Assembly: GCA_947088865.1 (NCBI GenBank)
Contig: CAMUHY010000004.1
Location: 91,082-155,081, forward strand
Direction of reading: 5' to 3'
DNA length: 64,000 nt
Source of the DNA: an uncultured Eubacterium sp.
Lineage (GTDB): Bacteria; Bacillota; Clostridia; Lachnospirales; Lachnospiraceae
Shown in pieces: positions 16,073 through 24,654 of this stretch. Under the pieces are notes generated by a model. It saw nothing but the letters and a program-made list of their open reading frames with translations, was not told the DNA's origin and did no database searches. Positions within the stretch are counted from its first letter, which is position 1, and each line of letters opens with the position of its first letter. A program made the translations under genes and the position numbers.

Positions 16073-17194
16073 CTAATTATATAAAATCATTATATTTAAT
16101 ATTTTATTGCTAGGCAGAATGTTTTTTTTAATCAAAATATCTATATTTGTCTCACTCTGTAATCCTTTTAATGTTTCAGACTGAAATACAATCCTGCCAT
16201 CTTCATTGCTGATAACAAGATATGCATCTTGATACAATGCTGCAAATCCTGTATTGGCAATGATTACTCGGATATATTTTCCAATGATATCCTCTTTTAT
16301 TTTGCGAATTTGAAGAACAGCTCCCAAATTTTTTGTAATATAATCATATACGCTTATCCCTGTTGACATCTGCTCGCTTTTCCATTTATCAAGGACTTGC
16401 AAATCATATTGACTGTTTAAATACGATATATGTAACTTTTTCAAATAAAGAATGGCTTTCTGTCCATCATTTTCAATATTTGCATTTACTGCTTCACCCC
16501 CGACAGGCAAAGTTTCCCCTATTTTTGCAACATAATTTTTGTCCGCTCCAATATCCGATAAATCAAATGTACCATAATCATCAACCGATGCCATCAGTGC
16601 ATCATCGTATATGCTAACCATTGACATAATCTCGTCAACAGGCAATCGACGCGCACTTAATTCACTGCGTAACTCTCTATGCTGAGAAGGTCTGCGTACA
16701 GCCATTCTGACCGTTCCATTTGTGGCTGTATAAAGTGCAATAATAACATCTGCTATATTTTCTTTATTAATATAACGGCTTGTATGCATCTCTCCCCAAC
16801 TGCCCACAAATGTTCCTTGTGTTGTAAGAATAATATCACTGTTTTTTTCCATTATTGAACCAACTTGCCTAATATGCTCTAATATTATCCTTAAAGAAGA
16901 AGGTTCATTGAGAAGCCCCTGTCCAGTCTCATCATACACAAATCTTAATATGACCTTTTTTTCATATTTCCGAAAAAACTGCATAATATTTTGAAAATTT
17001 TTTAGCGCCTTATCTGGAATTTCCATCTGATTATATTCACCAATATTAATCCGTGCCAAAACTAAAGATTCCTCTTTTTTTAAACACCATTTCATCTCTT
17101 CAAAATCGTACAATTCGGACAATTTAAATGGAAAGATACTAAACCAGCCCCTTCCTGTGCCAATTGGATTTTGTATTATATTAAATTTACGCAT
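16073..17194 (-). CDS. DUF4874/DUF4832 family protein, no signal peptide
   Basis: 373 aa from the ATG at 17194. It is a clear paralogue of the 14517-15992 product: IQNPIGTGRGWFSI, LILRFVYDE vs LRFMYDWD, TTQGTFVGSWGEMH, MAVRRPSQHR, LPVGGEAV and LHISYLNSQYD align in order. Unlike the paralogue it has no N-terminal hydrophobic segment. An upstream GTG/ATG frame (17242) would translate a family-A repeat fragment (17203-17235), so that start is rejected. It is the last gene of the pel-associated string, 123 bp after the GT2 gene. A catalytic role is unproven. Confidence 0.8.
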   Translation of the reverse strand: MRKFNIIQNPIGTGRGWFSIFPFKLSELYDFEEMKWCLKKEESLVLARINIGEYNQMEIPDKALKNFQNIMQFFRKYEKKVILRFVYDETGQGLLNEPSSLRIILEHIRQVGSIMEKNSDIILTTQGTFVGSWGEMHTSRYINKENIADVIIALYTATNGTVRMAVRRPSQHRELRSELSARRLPVDEIMSMVSIYDDALMASVDDYGTFDLSDIGADKNYVAKIGETLPVGGEAVNANIENDGQKAILYLKKLHISYLNSQYDLQVLDKWKSEQMSTGISVYDYITKNLGAVLQIRKIKEDIIGKYIRVIIANTGFAALYQDAYLVISNEDGRIVFQSETLKGLQSETNIDILIKKNILPSNKILNIMILYN

Positions 17195-17202
17195 TTTTAT
17201 AA

Positions 17203-17235
17203 TAATCTCCGTTTCTGCGCTGTTTTTCACACAAA
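17203..17235 (-). repeat. Family-A repeat, internally deleted copy
   Basis: On the minus strand GTGTGAAAAA is joined directly to CAGCGCAGAAACGGAG, i.e. the first half-stem and the terminal Shine-Dalgarno end of the full repeat with the middle missing. It ends in the presumed ribosome binding site of the DUF4832 gene. Confidence 0.6.
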
Positions 17236-17317
17236 CTTTCATTTTTAATCAGTTAATTTTTTAACAAGTATTATTATGACTTGTATAAACTTAGAAAGAT
17301 TTTTCTTTTTCCCTATT

Positions 17318-18097
17318 TCACCCCCCCTTTTGATTTTTTTCACTGTCTATTTTTTGTGATGTTTGATGTTTTTTCTGCCTTAACACCACACCCACAATAC
17401 TAAGCATCATATGAAACATATAACCAATAGGCTTTATCAAACCTGAGTGCATACTCATGCCATAGTTTCTTGTGTGCATAACGGCTGGTATCTCTACAAC
17501 ATTATATCCCTTTAAAATCATACTTGTAAGCATATTTGCATCTGGATAACGGTCATCAAAATTTCCATATTTAGAATAATCCAGTACTGCCCTCCAGCTT
17601 AATCCCTGCAATCCTGATGTTGGATCCATAATAGTTCTTTTTGTTATCAGTTTAATAATACTGCGAAACATTTTATAAGCCAACTCTTTTAAAAAGGACA
17701 CTTCAAATGGCGAACTGTCTGCCAAATACCTAGAACCTAGCACAATATCTGGATATTCCCCATCATATTTTGTTTTTAATGTCTTATATATATTTGTAAT
17801 ATTGCAGACATCATGCTGACCGTCCGCATCCATTTGAATCACATATTTATAATGATAACGAATTGCATACTTATACCCTAACTGCAACGCACTGCCATAA
17901 CCCAGATTGAATACATGCGTCACAACGGCATGTCTATGAGATTTTGCTATCCAATTGGTATTGTCAAGCGATGCATCATTCATCACTAAGATATCTGCAA
18001 ATTCAGCAATGTCAGGACTTTCAAGATTCTTAAGCACCTGTTCAATATTATGTTCTTCATTATATGCCGGAATAATTATCAATACTTCTTTTTGCAT
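17318..18097 (-). CDS. Family 2 glycosyltransferase (DPM1/polyprenyl-phosphate type)
   Basis: 259 aa from the ATG at 18097, which has GGAGG six bases ahead; a frame start at 18109 overlaps that Shine-Dalgarno and is rejected. GT-A landmarks: VLIIIPAYNEEHNI, MNDASLDNT, GYGSALQLGYKYA, QMDADGQHD and DPTSGLQGLS. The DADGQHD form and the lack of C-terminal helices suggest a GT2 that transfers a sugar to polyprenyl phosphate or to a polysaccharide intermediate at the inner membrane face. It is downstream of GT4 and DUF2304 genes in one string, the common arrangement for lipid-linked sugar pathways. Donor and acceptor are unknown. Confidence 0.88.
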   Translation of the reverse strand: MQKEVLIIIPAYNEEHNIEQVLKNLESPDIAEFADILVMNDASLDNTNWIAKSHRHAVVTHVFNLGYGSALQLGYKYAIRYHYKYVIQMDADGQHDVCNITNIYKTLKTKYDGEYPDIVLGSRYLADSSPFEVSFLKELAYKMFRSIIKLITKRTIMDPTSGLQGLSWRAVLDYSKYGNFDDRYPDANMLTSMILKGYNVVEIPAVMHTRNYGMSMHSGLIKPIGYMFHMMLSIVGVVLRQKKHQTSQKIDSEKNQKGG

Positions 18098-18130
18098 AAC
18101 GTCCTCCATGCTGTAAATATTATAAAACTA

Positions 18131-19354
18131 CTACTGATTTTCTAGCAGCGCCTCAAACATTTCCAATTCTTTGCTATAATCAACTTTCACTTTTAAAGCA
18201 TTTCTGCCAAATATTTTTGCTCTCATTGGCTCTTTAATAAGAGATTCTATCGCATCTGCAATATCTTTTGGATTAAAGTTGCACAACAATCCATTTTCCC
18301 CGCTTTTTATCTGCTCCCTGTTACCGCTGCAATCGGAAGCAATAATCGGGCAGCCAAGTATTTGCGCTTCTTGAATGGCTATACTTTTTCCTTCAAATCG
18401 AGTCGCATGAACATATATATCCGTTGCCACATAATATGGATATGGATTTTCTTTGGCACCTGCCAAAATAAATCGCTGTGATACACCCTCTTTTGCCGCT
18501 AAATTGCTAAGTGTACTACGTTCTGGTCCATCGCCAAGTATCATCCAGTACACATTATACCCTTTTTTGATTAATATCCTAAGCGCCTTTATGGCAATAT
18601 CAAACCCCTTTTGTTTTGTAAGCCTTCCTACTGTCAAAAGAAGTGTTCTGCCATCTTCTTTTACAAAAATCTTATCATTTATTTTTTGTTCAGATTTACT
18701 GATTATAGACTTTACATTAAGCATATTATGAAAAACAGCAGTCTTATCCTTACAATCTGGATAAATATGAAGAAAATGCTCTTTTACCTCATCGGAAACT
18801 GTAAATATTTTTGTATATTCCTTATAACAGTCTCTATCTAATTTTCTAGTATACCCTGCAAGCTCATAATCAATATGTATAAATCCAGCTTTTACTGGCG
18901 CATTGACATAATCCCTTACATAGTATGCTGCCGCTCCCTCAAGATAGGCAACTGCTAAATCAAATTTGTTGTTAAAACGCTCGCTTCCATCGGACACTAC
19001 TTTCCATAACAATTTATCTAACAATAAGCCTTGTTTGTTTTTTATCATATCAACAGCGTTACTTATAATATATAAAATATTTTTAAATATTGCCCCATGT
19101 ACAAACATTTTCTTAAGGATTCCTCTTATCAACACCTTTTTTCCTTTAGAGGATAACACAGACTCCTTACAGTAATGTTTATTGAGAAGCTTTACATAGG
19201 ATGGCAATTCTTCTGCCATCTCTCCCTGATTTAACACGACATACAAATAAATATCATATTTTTTTGTATCCATATTGTTTAAAAGTGCTATTAAAGCAGT
19301 CTCTGCACCTGCTCTTCCCAACGTATTGATAACAAACAATATCTTTTTTTTCAT
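18131..19354 (-). CDS. Family 4 glycosyltransferase
   Basis: 407 aa. The N-terminal half starts KKKILFVINTLGRAGAETALI (glycine-rich acceptor site). The C-terminal GT-B half has TVGRLTKQKGFDIAI, MILGDGPER, YPYYVATDIYVHATRFEGKSIAIQEAQ (EX7E-type donor motif) and GENGLLC. It should use a nucleotide sugar in the cytoplasm. Its start overlaps the DUF2304 gene by four bases (ATGA), showing translational coupling. It is the second GT4 enzyme of the locus besides PelF, so it probably adds a different linkage or decoration. Confidence 0.9.
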   Translation of the reverse strand: MKKKILFVINTLGRAGAETALIALLNNMDTKKYDIYLYVVLNQGEMAEELPSYVKLLNKHYCKESVLSSKGKKVLIRGILKKMFVHGAIFKNILYIISNAVDMIKNKQGLLLDKLLWKVVSDGSERFNNKFDLAVAYLEGAAAYYVRDYVNAPVKAGFIHIDYELAGYTRKLDRDCYKEYTKIFTVSDEVKEHFLHIYPDCKDKTAVFHNMLNVKSIISKSEQKINDKIFVKEDGRTLLLTVGRLTKQKGFDIAIKALRILIKKGYNVYWMILGDGPERSTLSNLAAKEGVSQRFILAGAKENPYPYYVATDIYVHATRFEGKSIAIQEAQILGCPIIASDCSGNREQIKSGENGLLCNFNPKDIADAIESLIKEPMRAKIFGRNALKVKVDYSKELEMFEALLENQ

Positions 19355-19731
19355 ATTTTTGATTTATCCTCACCCGTCATCTTTGAAAGCCTTGCTAAAA
19401 TCCGCTCATTTTCCTGATTTAACAAAGAAACATGCATCGCAAGTTCTTGATTTCTTCGCCTTAATCGTGCAATTTCTTTTGTGACAACAAACATAAACCA
19501 TACAATAATAACAGCAATAATCGCAGCTAATATATACCCGCTGTCATTGAATGTCGTAATCCAATCCGAAAACACAGGCACAATTCCTGATAAAATCAAA
19601 ATAATACCAAAAAATAACCACATCCATGTAAATTTTTCTGTTAAATTTTTTCGTATATAGGTCAATAAACAAAGAGTAATAAAAAGAACGCCCACGATAA
19701 CAACACATAATCGTAAAATTTCACCATTCAT
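19351..19731 (-). CDS. DUF2304-type small membrane protein
   Basis: 126 aa from the ATG at 19731, which follows GAGG by six bases; an in-frame ATG 12 bp further upstream overlaps the Shine-Dalgarno. Three hydrophobic helices (~5-25, ~33-50, ~65-85) are followed by a charged, coiled-coil-like C-terminus (LRRRNQELA..LNQENERIL). DUF2304 proteins usually sit beside GT2 enzymes and are suspected to assist lipid-linked sugar transfer. Here the gene precedes the GT4 and GT2 genes with a four-base overlap. The assignment fits length, topology and context. Confidence 0.78.
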   Translation of the reverse strand: MNGEILRLCVVIVGVLFITLCLLTYIRKNLTEKFTWMWLFFGIILILSGIVPVFSDWITTFNDSGYILAAIIAVIIVWFMFVVTKEIARLRRRNQELAMHVSLLNQENERILARLSKMTGEDKSKI

Positions 19732-19745
19732 ATGAAACCTCATTT

Positions 19746-21182
19746 CTATTTTTGATATACTTTAGACGTTGGCTTATCTCCAACTACTTGGTCTAGTATT
19801 GTACCATTACAAAAAATATGATACTCAATATTTTTTTCAAGCCACTTTAATCGAAAATATCCATAAGTCCATGCAATAAAAGAACCTATAACCAATCCTG
19901 CACCATACCATATAATATCAAGCTTCGAGCTGATAATACTAAATATCAGCGTAAATAGTACAAAAAGAAAGGATGTGATAAGCGAACCTGTAATATCATT
20001 AAAATAATACAAAAACAAAAAAGTACTATACATAATATACATAATAAAATATCCTGCCGCCAAACAAGGATATAGCTGAATAACAACACCGCTGTAACCT
20101 AATTTTTGCAATACAAGCATACATATCAAAAATACAACGGTTGATATAATAAACTGGATTCGCACCATACTCATTATTTGGTCTGCAAGCATTCTAAACA
20201 TTCTGCTCTTTGTCTTTGTTATATCCAGCAAACGCCCTCCAATAATCGCCTCAGAATATTGTTTGTATCTTGCATTAAAGCGCATCTCGACCAATGCCAC
20301 AAAGATTACAGACGCCGATATATTGGTAAACATGGCAATACACGTAGCAAAATCATAACTTTCTGCATATACAAAAGAATGGACTACTACATTTCTAAGC
20401 GATGTATTCCAAAAGACAAAATTGTGTATATAAAGTCCTAAAGTATAGAAAAAATTAGCTAATATTAATCTCCAAAATTTACAGATATATAAAAATACTT
20501 CTTTGTATTTGCCGCTGTTTTTCGTAAAATACTGCCTTAACAAGGCATATCCAAGACAGGCTATAATAAAAAAACCAATAGTTAAGGATAATAACATTGC
20601 ATAGGTTACTTCTACATGAAATACTTTAACTAGCAATAATGAAAAAAGTACAGAAATCGTCATTCCAATAATATAAAACAGGGAGACTTTTCCATAATCT
20701 TTACAAAGCGACAGATAAAGCATGGTATAAAACACCAGAGACAAGGACAAAAAACAAGCAATGGAAGTAAGAATATAGCCGATTCCCACTTTGCCGACAA
20801 AATGCTCATGTATTGTAAATGGAATAAACATAATACAATCTAATATAAGATTTAAGGCAAGACCTAAATAAAACGCTGCCATAATGCTGTCATATTCTTC
20901 TTTAAAAATTACATCGGATACATACTTTGACAGCACTGCATTAAGCAATGACGAACCCAACAAAGAAAATATAAATACATACAAAACTGTTGACTGAAAT
21001 AACTGTTTATTGCTATAAGAAGCATCGCTATATCCCAATATAGCCTGCATAATCAGTATAACCCCAATAACAACCAACATTGGCGCTATGGTTGATATAA
21101 CACTGTAACCTGAACCCACAATGTAGCTAGTTACAGAGCTTTTCTCGAAAAATTTATTTAATTTTATTCCAATACCTGCCAT
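19746..21182 (-). CDS. pelG: Exopolysaccharide Pel transporter PelG
   Basis: 478 aa polytopic inner-membrane protein with about 12 helices. It begins MAGIGIKLNKFFEK, and the segments SYIVGSGYSVISTIAPML, NAVLSKYVSDVIF, FWNTSLRN and CIAMFTNISASVIFVALVEMRF are PelG-like (MATE/Wzx-related superfamily). In Pel systems PelG exports the polymer made by PelF and docks with PelD and PelE. It follows pelF by about 115 bp with no terminator seen. A TAA/TAT stop cluster separates it from DUF2304 by about 14 bp. Confidence is high because PelF, PelE-like and PelD-like genes are adjacent. Confidence 0.9.
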   Translation of the reverse strand: MAGIGIKLNKFFEKSSVTSYIVGSGYSVISTIAPMLVVIGVILIMQAILGYSDASYSNKQLFQSTVLYVFIFSLLGSSLLNAVLSKYVSDVIFKEEYDSIMAAFYLGLALNLILDCIMFIPFTIHEHFVGKVGIGYILTSIACFLSLSLVFYTMLYLSLCKDYGKVSLFYIIGMTISVLFSLLLVKVFHVEVTYAMLLSLTIGFFIIACLGYALLRQYFTKNSGKYKEVFLYICKFWRLILANFFYTLGLYIHNFVFWNTSLRNVVVHSFVYAESYDFATCIAMFTNISASVIFVALVEMRFNARYKQYSEAIIGGRLLDITKTKSRMFRMLADQIMSMVRIQFIISTVVFLICMLVLQKLGYSGVVIQLYPCLAAGYFIMYIMYSTFLFLYYFNDITGSLITSFLFVLFTLIFSIISSKLDIIWYGAGLVIGSFIAWTYGYFRLKWLEKNIEYHIFCNGTILDQVVGDKPTSKVYQK

Positions 21183-21297
21183 TATTATACCTCATTTTCC
21201 AACTGTTTATACTTCAGTCTTATTTTATATATTGAACCTCATTATCCACTTGATAATTTAGTCAATATATACATAAAAATCCTGCATTTAGGCTAAT

Positions 21298-22731
21298 CTA
21301 CGATGTCTTTTTGCCCATTCTTTCCAGCTCTTCATAAATATTGCGATAGGTCTGTTTCATTGCCCCAATAGTATATTTATTTTTATACCGATTGTAGCCA
21401 TTATCACCGTACTGCTTTCGGATATCTTCATTTTCAGCAAAAAAAAGCATAGCATCTTTTATCTCTTCTACATTCATAATATGTGTTAAAATTCCAGATT
21501 GTCCAATGCCATCGTCCTCACCATATATTAAACCGTAACAATTCCCTACATCGGTAGCAATAACTGGTTTATGTACAGCATAACTTTCTATAATCGTCAA
21601 TGGCTGTCCCTCACTGATACTTGTCAAAATGGTATAATCCATCTTGCCAATATAATCAATCACATTTATTCTTCCTGTAAAAACAATATCTTTAATATTC
21701 ATCGTATCCACAAGGTCAAAACATTCTTTTGCATACTCTTCATCTTCATCTGTCGGTCCCATAATCCACAACTTTAATTTAGGATTATTATTTTTTGCAT
21801 ATCCAAACGCCATAATAAGCGTTTTTACATCTTTAATAGGAGTCACACGAAGAATTGCCCCAATATTGATAAATGTATCATCTGGACTTTTTGAAGGAAC
21901 ATTGACAAATCGATTAGGGTCAATGCCATTTGGTGTAATTACAGTCTTTTCTTGTGGACACCCCAATTCAATTTGCAGCTCTCTTGCTCTTGCATACAAT
22001 GAAGTCACTTTATCTGCCTTTTCATATGCAAAAAGCGACATTTTGCGAAACTGCTTAATCCATATATCTTTATATATTCCATCTATCCATGAAGCTCGTA
22101 TGACTTCTTCCTCTCGTTCTCTTGTGTAAATACCATGTTCTGAAATCAAAAGTTTGCTGTTTGGATAAAGAATCTTTGCCATCGAACCAAGTACGCCTGA
22201 ATATCCTGTTGCCACACAATGATATATGTCTGCCTCTGGTATATCCGACTGCATTGCTAACAAAAGAGGAAGATACATTGAACGCATTGTCCACAAAAAA
22301 TCCGAAAATACAATTTGAGAATAACCATTTTGATAATTTGCTACAACACAATTTAAAAAGTCTGGACCCATCAAAAGATTATCAATCGAAACTTTCTTAT
22401 TTTGAAACAAATGGGTCAATGTCTCCCAGTCGGTCTCAACTCCAAGTATAAGAGATTCCAATGCCTTCACATTTTTAGGCGACAATCTTGCATCTTTATA
22501 GCTTTTTTTGACTTTATTGACCCATTCGCTGTCATTGAGATAAACCTCATAAACTTGTGTCAAATTATCTGGCAATGTATATTTAAATTTTCCGCTTACA
22601 CTGCGGTCTGATATAATGGCTAACATGATAAATTCATGTTCCGGAAAAGATGTTATTAAACTGTTAATCCAGCCAGATACTCCGCCTACAACATATGGAT
22701 AACAGCCTTCGGCTATAATACATATCTTCAT
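21298..22731 (-). CDS. pelF: Pel polysaccharide synthase glycosyltransferase PelF
   Basis: About 477 aa. It starts MKICIIAEGCYPYVVGGVSGW, the distinctive PelF opening, then LISEHGIYTREREEE, DKVTSLYARARELQIELG, ITPNGIDPNRF, ILRVTPIKDVKTLI and SISEGQPLTIIESYAVHKPVIATDVGNC (GT4 EX7E-type donor site). PelF is the cytoplasmic GT4 enzyme that polymerises Pel from UDP-GalNAc/GlcNAc-type donors. A frame start GTG at 22755 has no Shine-Dalgarno, so the internal ATG is preferred, although its AAAGG lies rather far upstream. It sits between the DUF2194 and pelG genes. Confidence 0.93.
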   Translation of the reverse strand: MKICIIAEGCYPYVVGGVSGWINSLITSFPEHEFIMLAIISDRSVSGKFKYTLPDNLTQVYEVYLNDSEWVNKVKKSYKDARLSPKNVKALESLILGVETDWETLTHLFQNKKVSIDNLLMGPDFLNCVVANYQNGYSQIVFSDFLWTMRSMYLPLLLAMQSDIPEADIYHCVATGYSGVLGSMAKILYPNSKLLISEHGIYTREREEEVIRASWIDGIYKDIWIKQFRKMSLFAYEKADKVTSLYARARELQIELGCPQEKTVITPNGIDPNRFVNVPSKSPDDTFINIGAILRVTPIKDVKTLIMAFGYAKNNNPKLKLWIMGPTDEDEEYAKECFDLVDTMNIKDIVFTGRINVIDYIGKMDYTILTSISEGQPLTIIESYAVHKPVIATDVGNCYGLIYGEDDGIGQSGILTHIMNVEEIKDAMLFFAENEDIRKQYGDNGYNRYKNKYTIGAMKQTYRNIYEELERMGKKTS

Positions 22732-22795
22732 ATTTATAGTTATATTCCTTTCCACTATTCTTGTTCATTCAATAATTATGTTATTGATAATTATA

Positions 22796-24631
22796 TTATC
22801 TATTATAATCTTTCAATTCTATGGTTACATCATGCTGATTGGTATACACTCTTAAAATATATGACCCATCCTCAATTTTAATATAATCCGCACCGATAAC
22901 ATTGGCAATTTCTTTGTTATGTACTCTTAATACAAATCTTGAATCCAACGATTTGCCATTAATTTCAAGATGAATGGTATCTGCTTCCATAGAAGAATCA
23001 TAGTTTGTTGCCATAAACTCTCTTACTAGCTTATCCGCTTCAGACACTGTACATTTATTTAAAAAACCATTGCTTTTTGTATATAATGTCAACGCTGTTG
23101 ATATCTGTTTTATACTTTTATCCCACAACTTTTTTTCATCGTCTGGATAATATTCATTAGACATATCTAACTCTATACCTGTATATGCCAATGCTGTATA
23201 AAAGCATTTTTGTCTGTAATCATTAAAATAGGTATAATGTCTTCCATTAATCAAGCTGTCAAGAACAAGAATATCCTCTGTTCCATAAGCAAACAAAGGA
23301 GCATTGCCATCACTTTTTTGGGCTACAATCGTCCTTAAATTTTTAAATATGGACGAATGATTATCAAGAATTTCTTGAACTTCTGAACGCTTTGACATAA
23401 TACTTAAAAAATTGTAATTATTTAGATAACTATTATATGTATTATAGTCGGCTTCTATCTTATCTTTTACTGAAATATTATCTCTTCTTGTTGTAGTAAG
23501 TCCTGCCTCTGCGCTTTTTTCATTCATCAGGCGGAAAAAATAAAACAACGAACTGATGGATGGCTGTATATCATCGTTATACTGCAATTGCAAAGCGGGC
23601 ATAAACGTTGCCTTAGAGCCAACGGCATCAATTAAATTAGATATCTCTGGCCACATCAAATTTGTAAGCATAGATTCCATATTTCTTGAATAAAACTTTT
23701 TAATGGTATCATCATTTTCAAAAGAAAGTAATGGATAAGCATTAATTACAAGGGTTTCCGCATCAACAACGGGATATATTTCATAATCATGTGTTTCATA
23801 CATAATACAGTCAAGAATAGCAATTCCAGAAATATCTTCCATCAATCCGCCATTAATACAAAATATATATGCGTTTTCATGCTTCTTACTCCATACAACT
23901 GGAGGCTGTTCTTCATTTTTTAAATATTCATATCTGCTAGGGTCAACAATCGCTGACATATAAGTTTTTGTGCTGTTGGTCGTCTGATACCAAGGAACGT
24001 CCAGTTTTAAATCTTGATACATCTCTTCCTGCTCTTCATTTTCTGGCAAATACCATGTTTCTCCACCAAACAAAAACCCTTCATATAATTTATATCCTAC
24101 GGTTTTAATATTTTGAGCAACCAAAGATATACCGCAAAAATCTCTCAATTGTGTATTCTTAAGAAAATCATCATAGGAAGGCAAAGTGCAAAACACAACC
24201 GTAATGCCCATATCTGCAAAAGATTGAAGCTTGTCAAGCTGCTTGGAAAAATTAATAAACTTGGCATCAACAAATAAAGCTTGCGGCAAATTACGTTCAT
24301 TGATGGTCACATCTTCCAATGTTGTATACATACATAAATTTCTCTTTGTATATCTGCACCATTCATAGACTGTAATTCCACAATCACTGTCAATATCGCC
24401 GACAAAAGAGACATATCTTGTATCGCCATTGGTTACTTTTCTTTCATCTGTTGCAGGCAAATACGTACCGCTTCTTGTAAATGTTGTCTTTGTATCCGCA
24501 GCATATGTATTGATATCATAATCATTATATTTTCTTCTTATAATGCCCGAAAATTGAAACATAAACAAAATAAGCAACATTACAATGCTGACTGTAAAGT
24601 ATACTCTCTTTGTAATATTTCCCTTATCCAT
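22796..24631 (-). CDS. DUF2194 protein, PelA-deacetylase-like component of the pel locus
   Basis: 611 aa, ATG with GGAGG six bases ahead. A single N-terminal anchor (~residues 10-28) puts the rest outside. The region ~70-290 (RYVSFVGDIDSDCGITVYEWC, ALFVDAKFINF, ITVVFCTLPSY) looks like a glutamine-amidotransferase-type alpha/beta domain, and the later part (ETLVINAYPLLSF, KATFMPALQLQY) a deacetylase-like barrel. DUF2194 genes accompany pelF and pelG in Gram-positive pel loci, where a PelA-type deacetylase is expected. I could not pick out the canonical Asp-His-His metal triad, so catalytic competence is uncertain. Position and length support the role. Confidence 0.72.
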   Translation of the reverse strand: MDKGNITKRVYFTVSIVMLLILFMFQFSGIIRRKYNDYDINTYAADTKTTFTRSGTYLPATDERKVTNGDTRYVSFVGDIDSDCGITVYEWCRYTKRNLCMYTTLEDVTINERNLPQALFVDAKFINFSKQLDKLQSFADMGITVVFCTLPSYDDFLKNTQLRDFCGISLVAQNIKTVGYKLYEGFLFGGETWYLPENEEQEEMYQDLKLDVPWYQTTNSTKTYMSAIVDPSRYEYLKNEEQPPVVWSKKHENAYIFCINGGLMEDISGIAILDCIMYETHDYEIYPVVDAETLVINAYPLLSFENDDTIKKFYSRNMESMLTNLMWPEISNLIDAVGSKATFMPALQLQYNDDIQPSISSLFYFFRLMNEKSAEAGLTTTRRDNISVKDKIEADYNTYNSYLNNYNFLSIMSKRSEVQEILDNHSSIFKNLRTIVAQKSDGNAPLFAYGTEDILVLDSLINGRHYTYFNDYRQKCFYTALAYTGIELDMSNEYYPDDEKKLWDKSIKQISTALTLYTKSNGFLNKCTVSEADKLVREFMATNYDSSMEADTIHLEINGKSLDSRFVLRVHNKEIANVIGADYIKIEDGSYILRVYTNQHDVTIELKDYNR

Positions 24632-24654
24632 AGAAGTCCTCCATTCCTACAAGA

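Noticed and set aside
17195-17242. N-terminal extension of the DUF4832 protein
   Set aside because: The extra 16 codons are a translated family-A repeat fragment and the Shine-Dalgarno points to the ATG at 17194.
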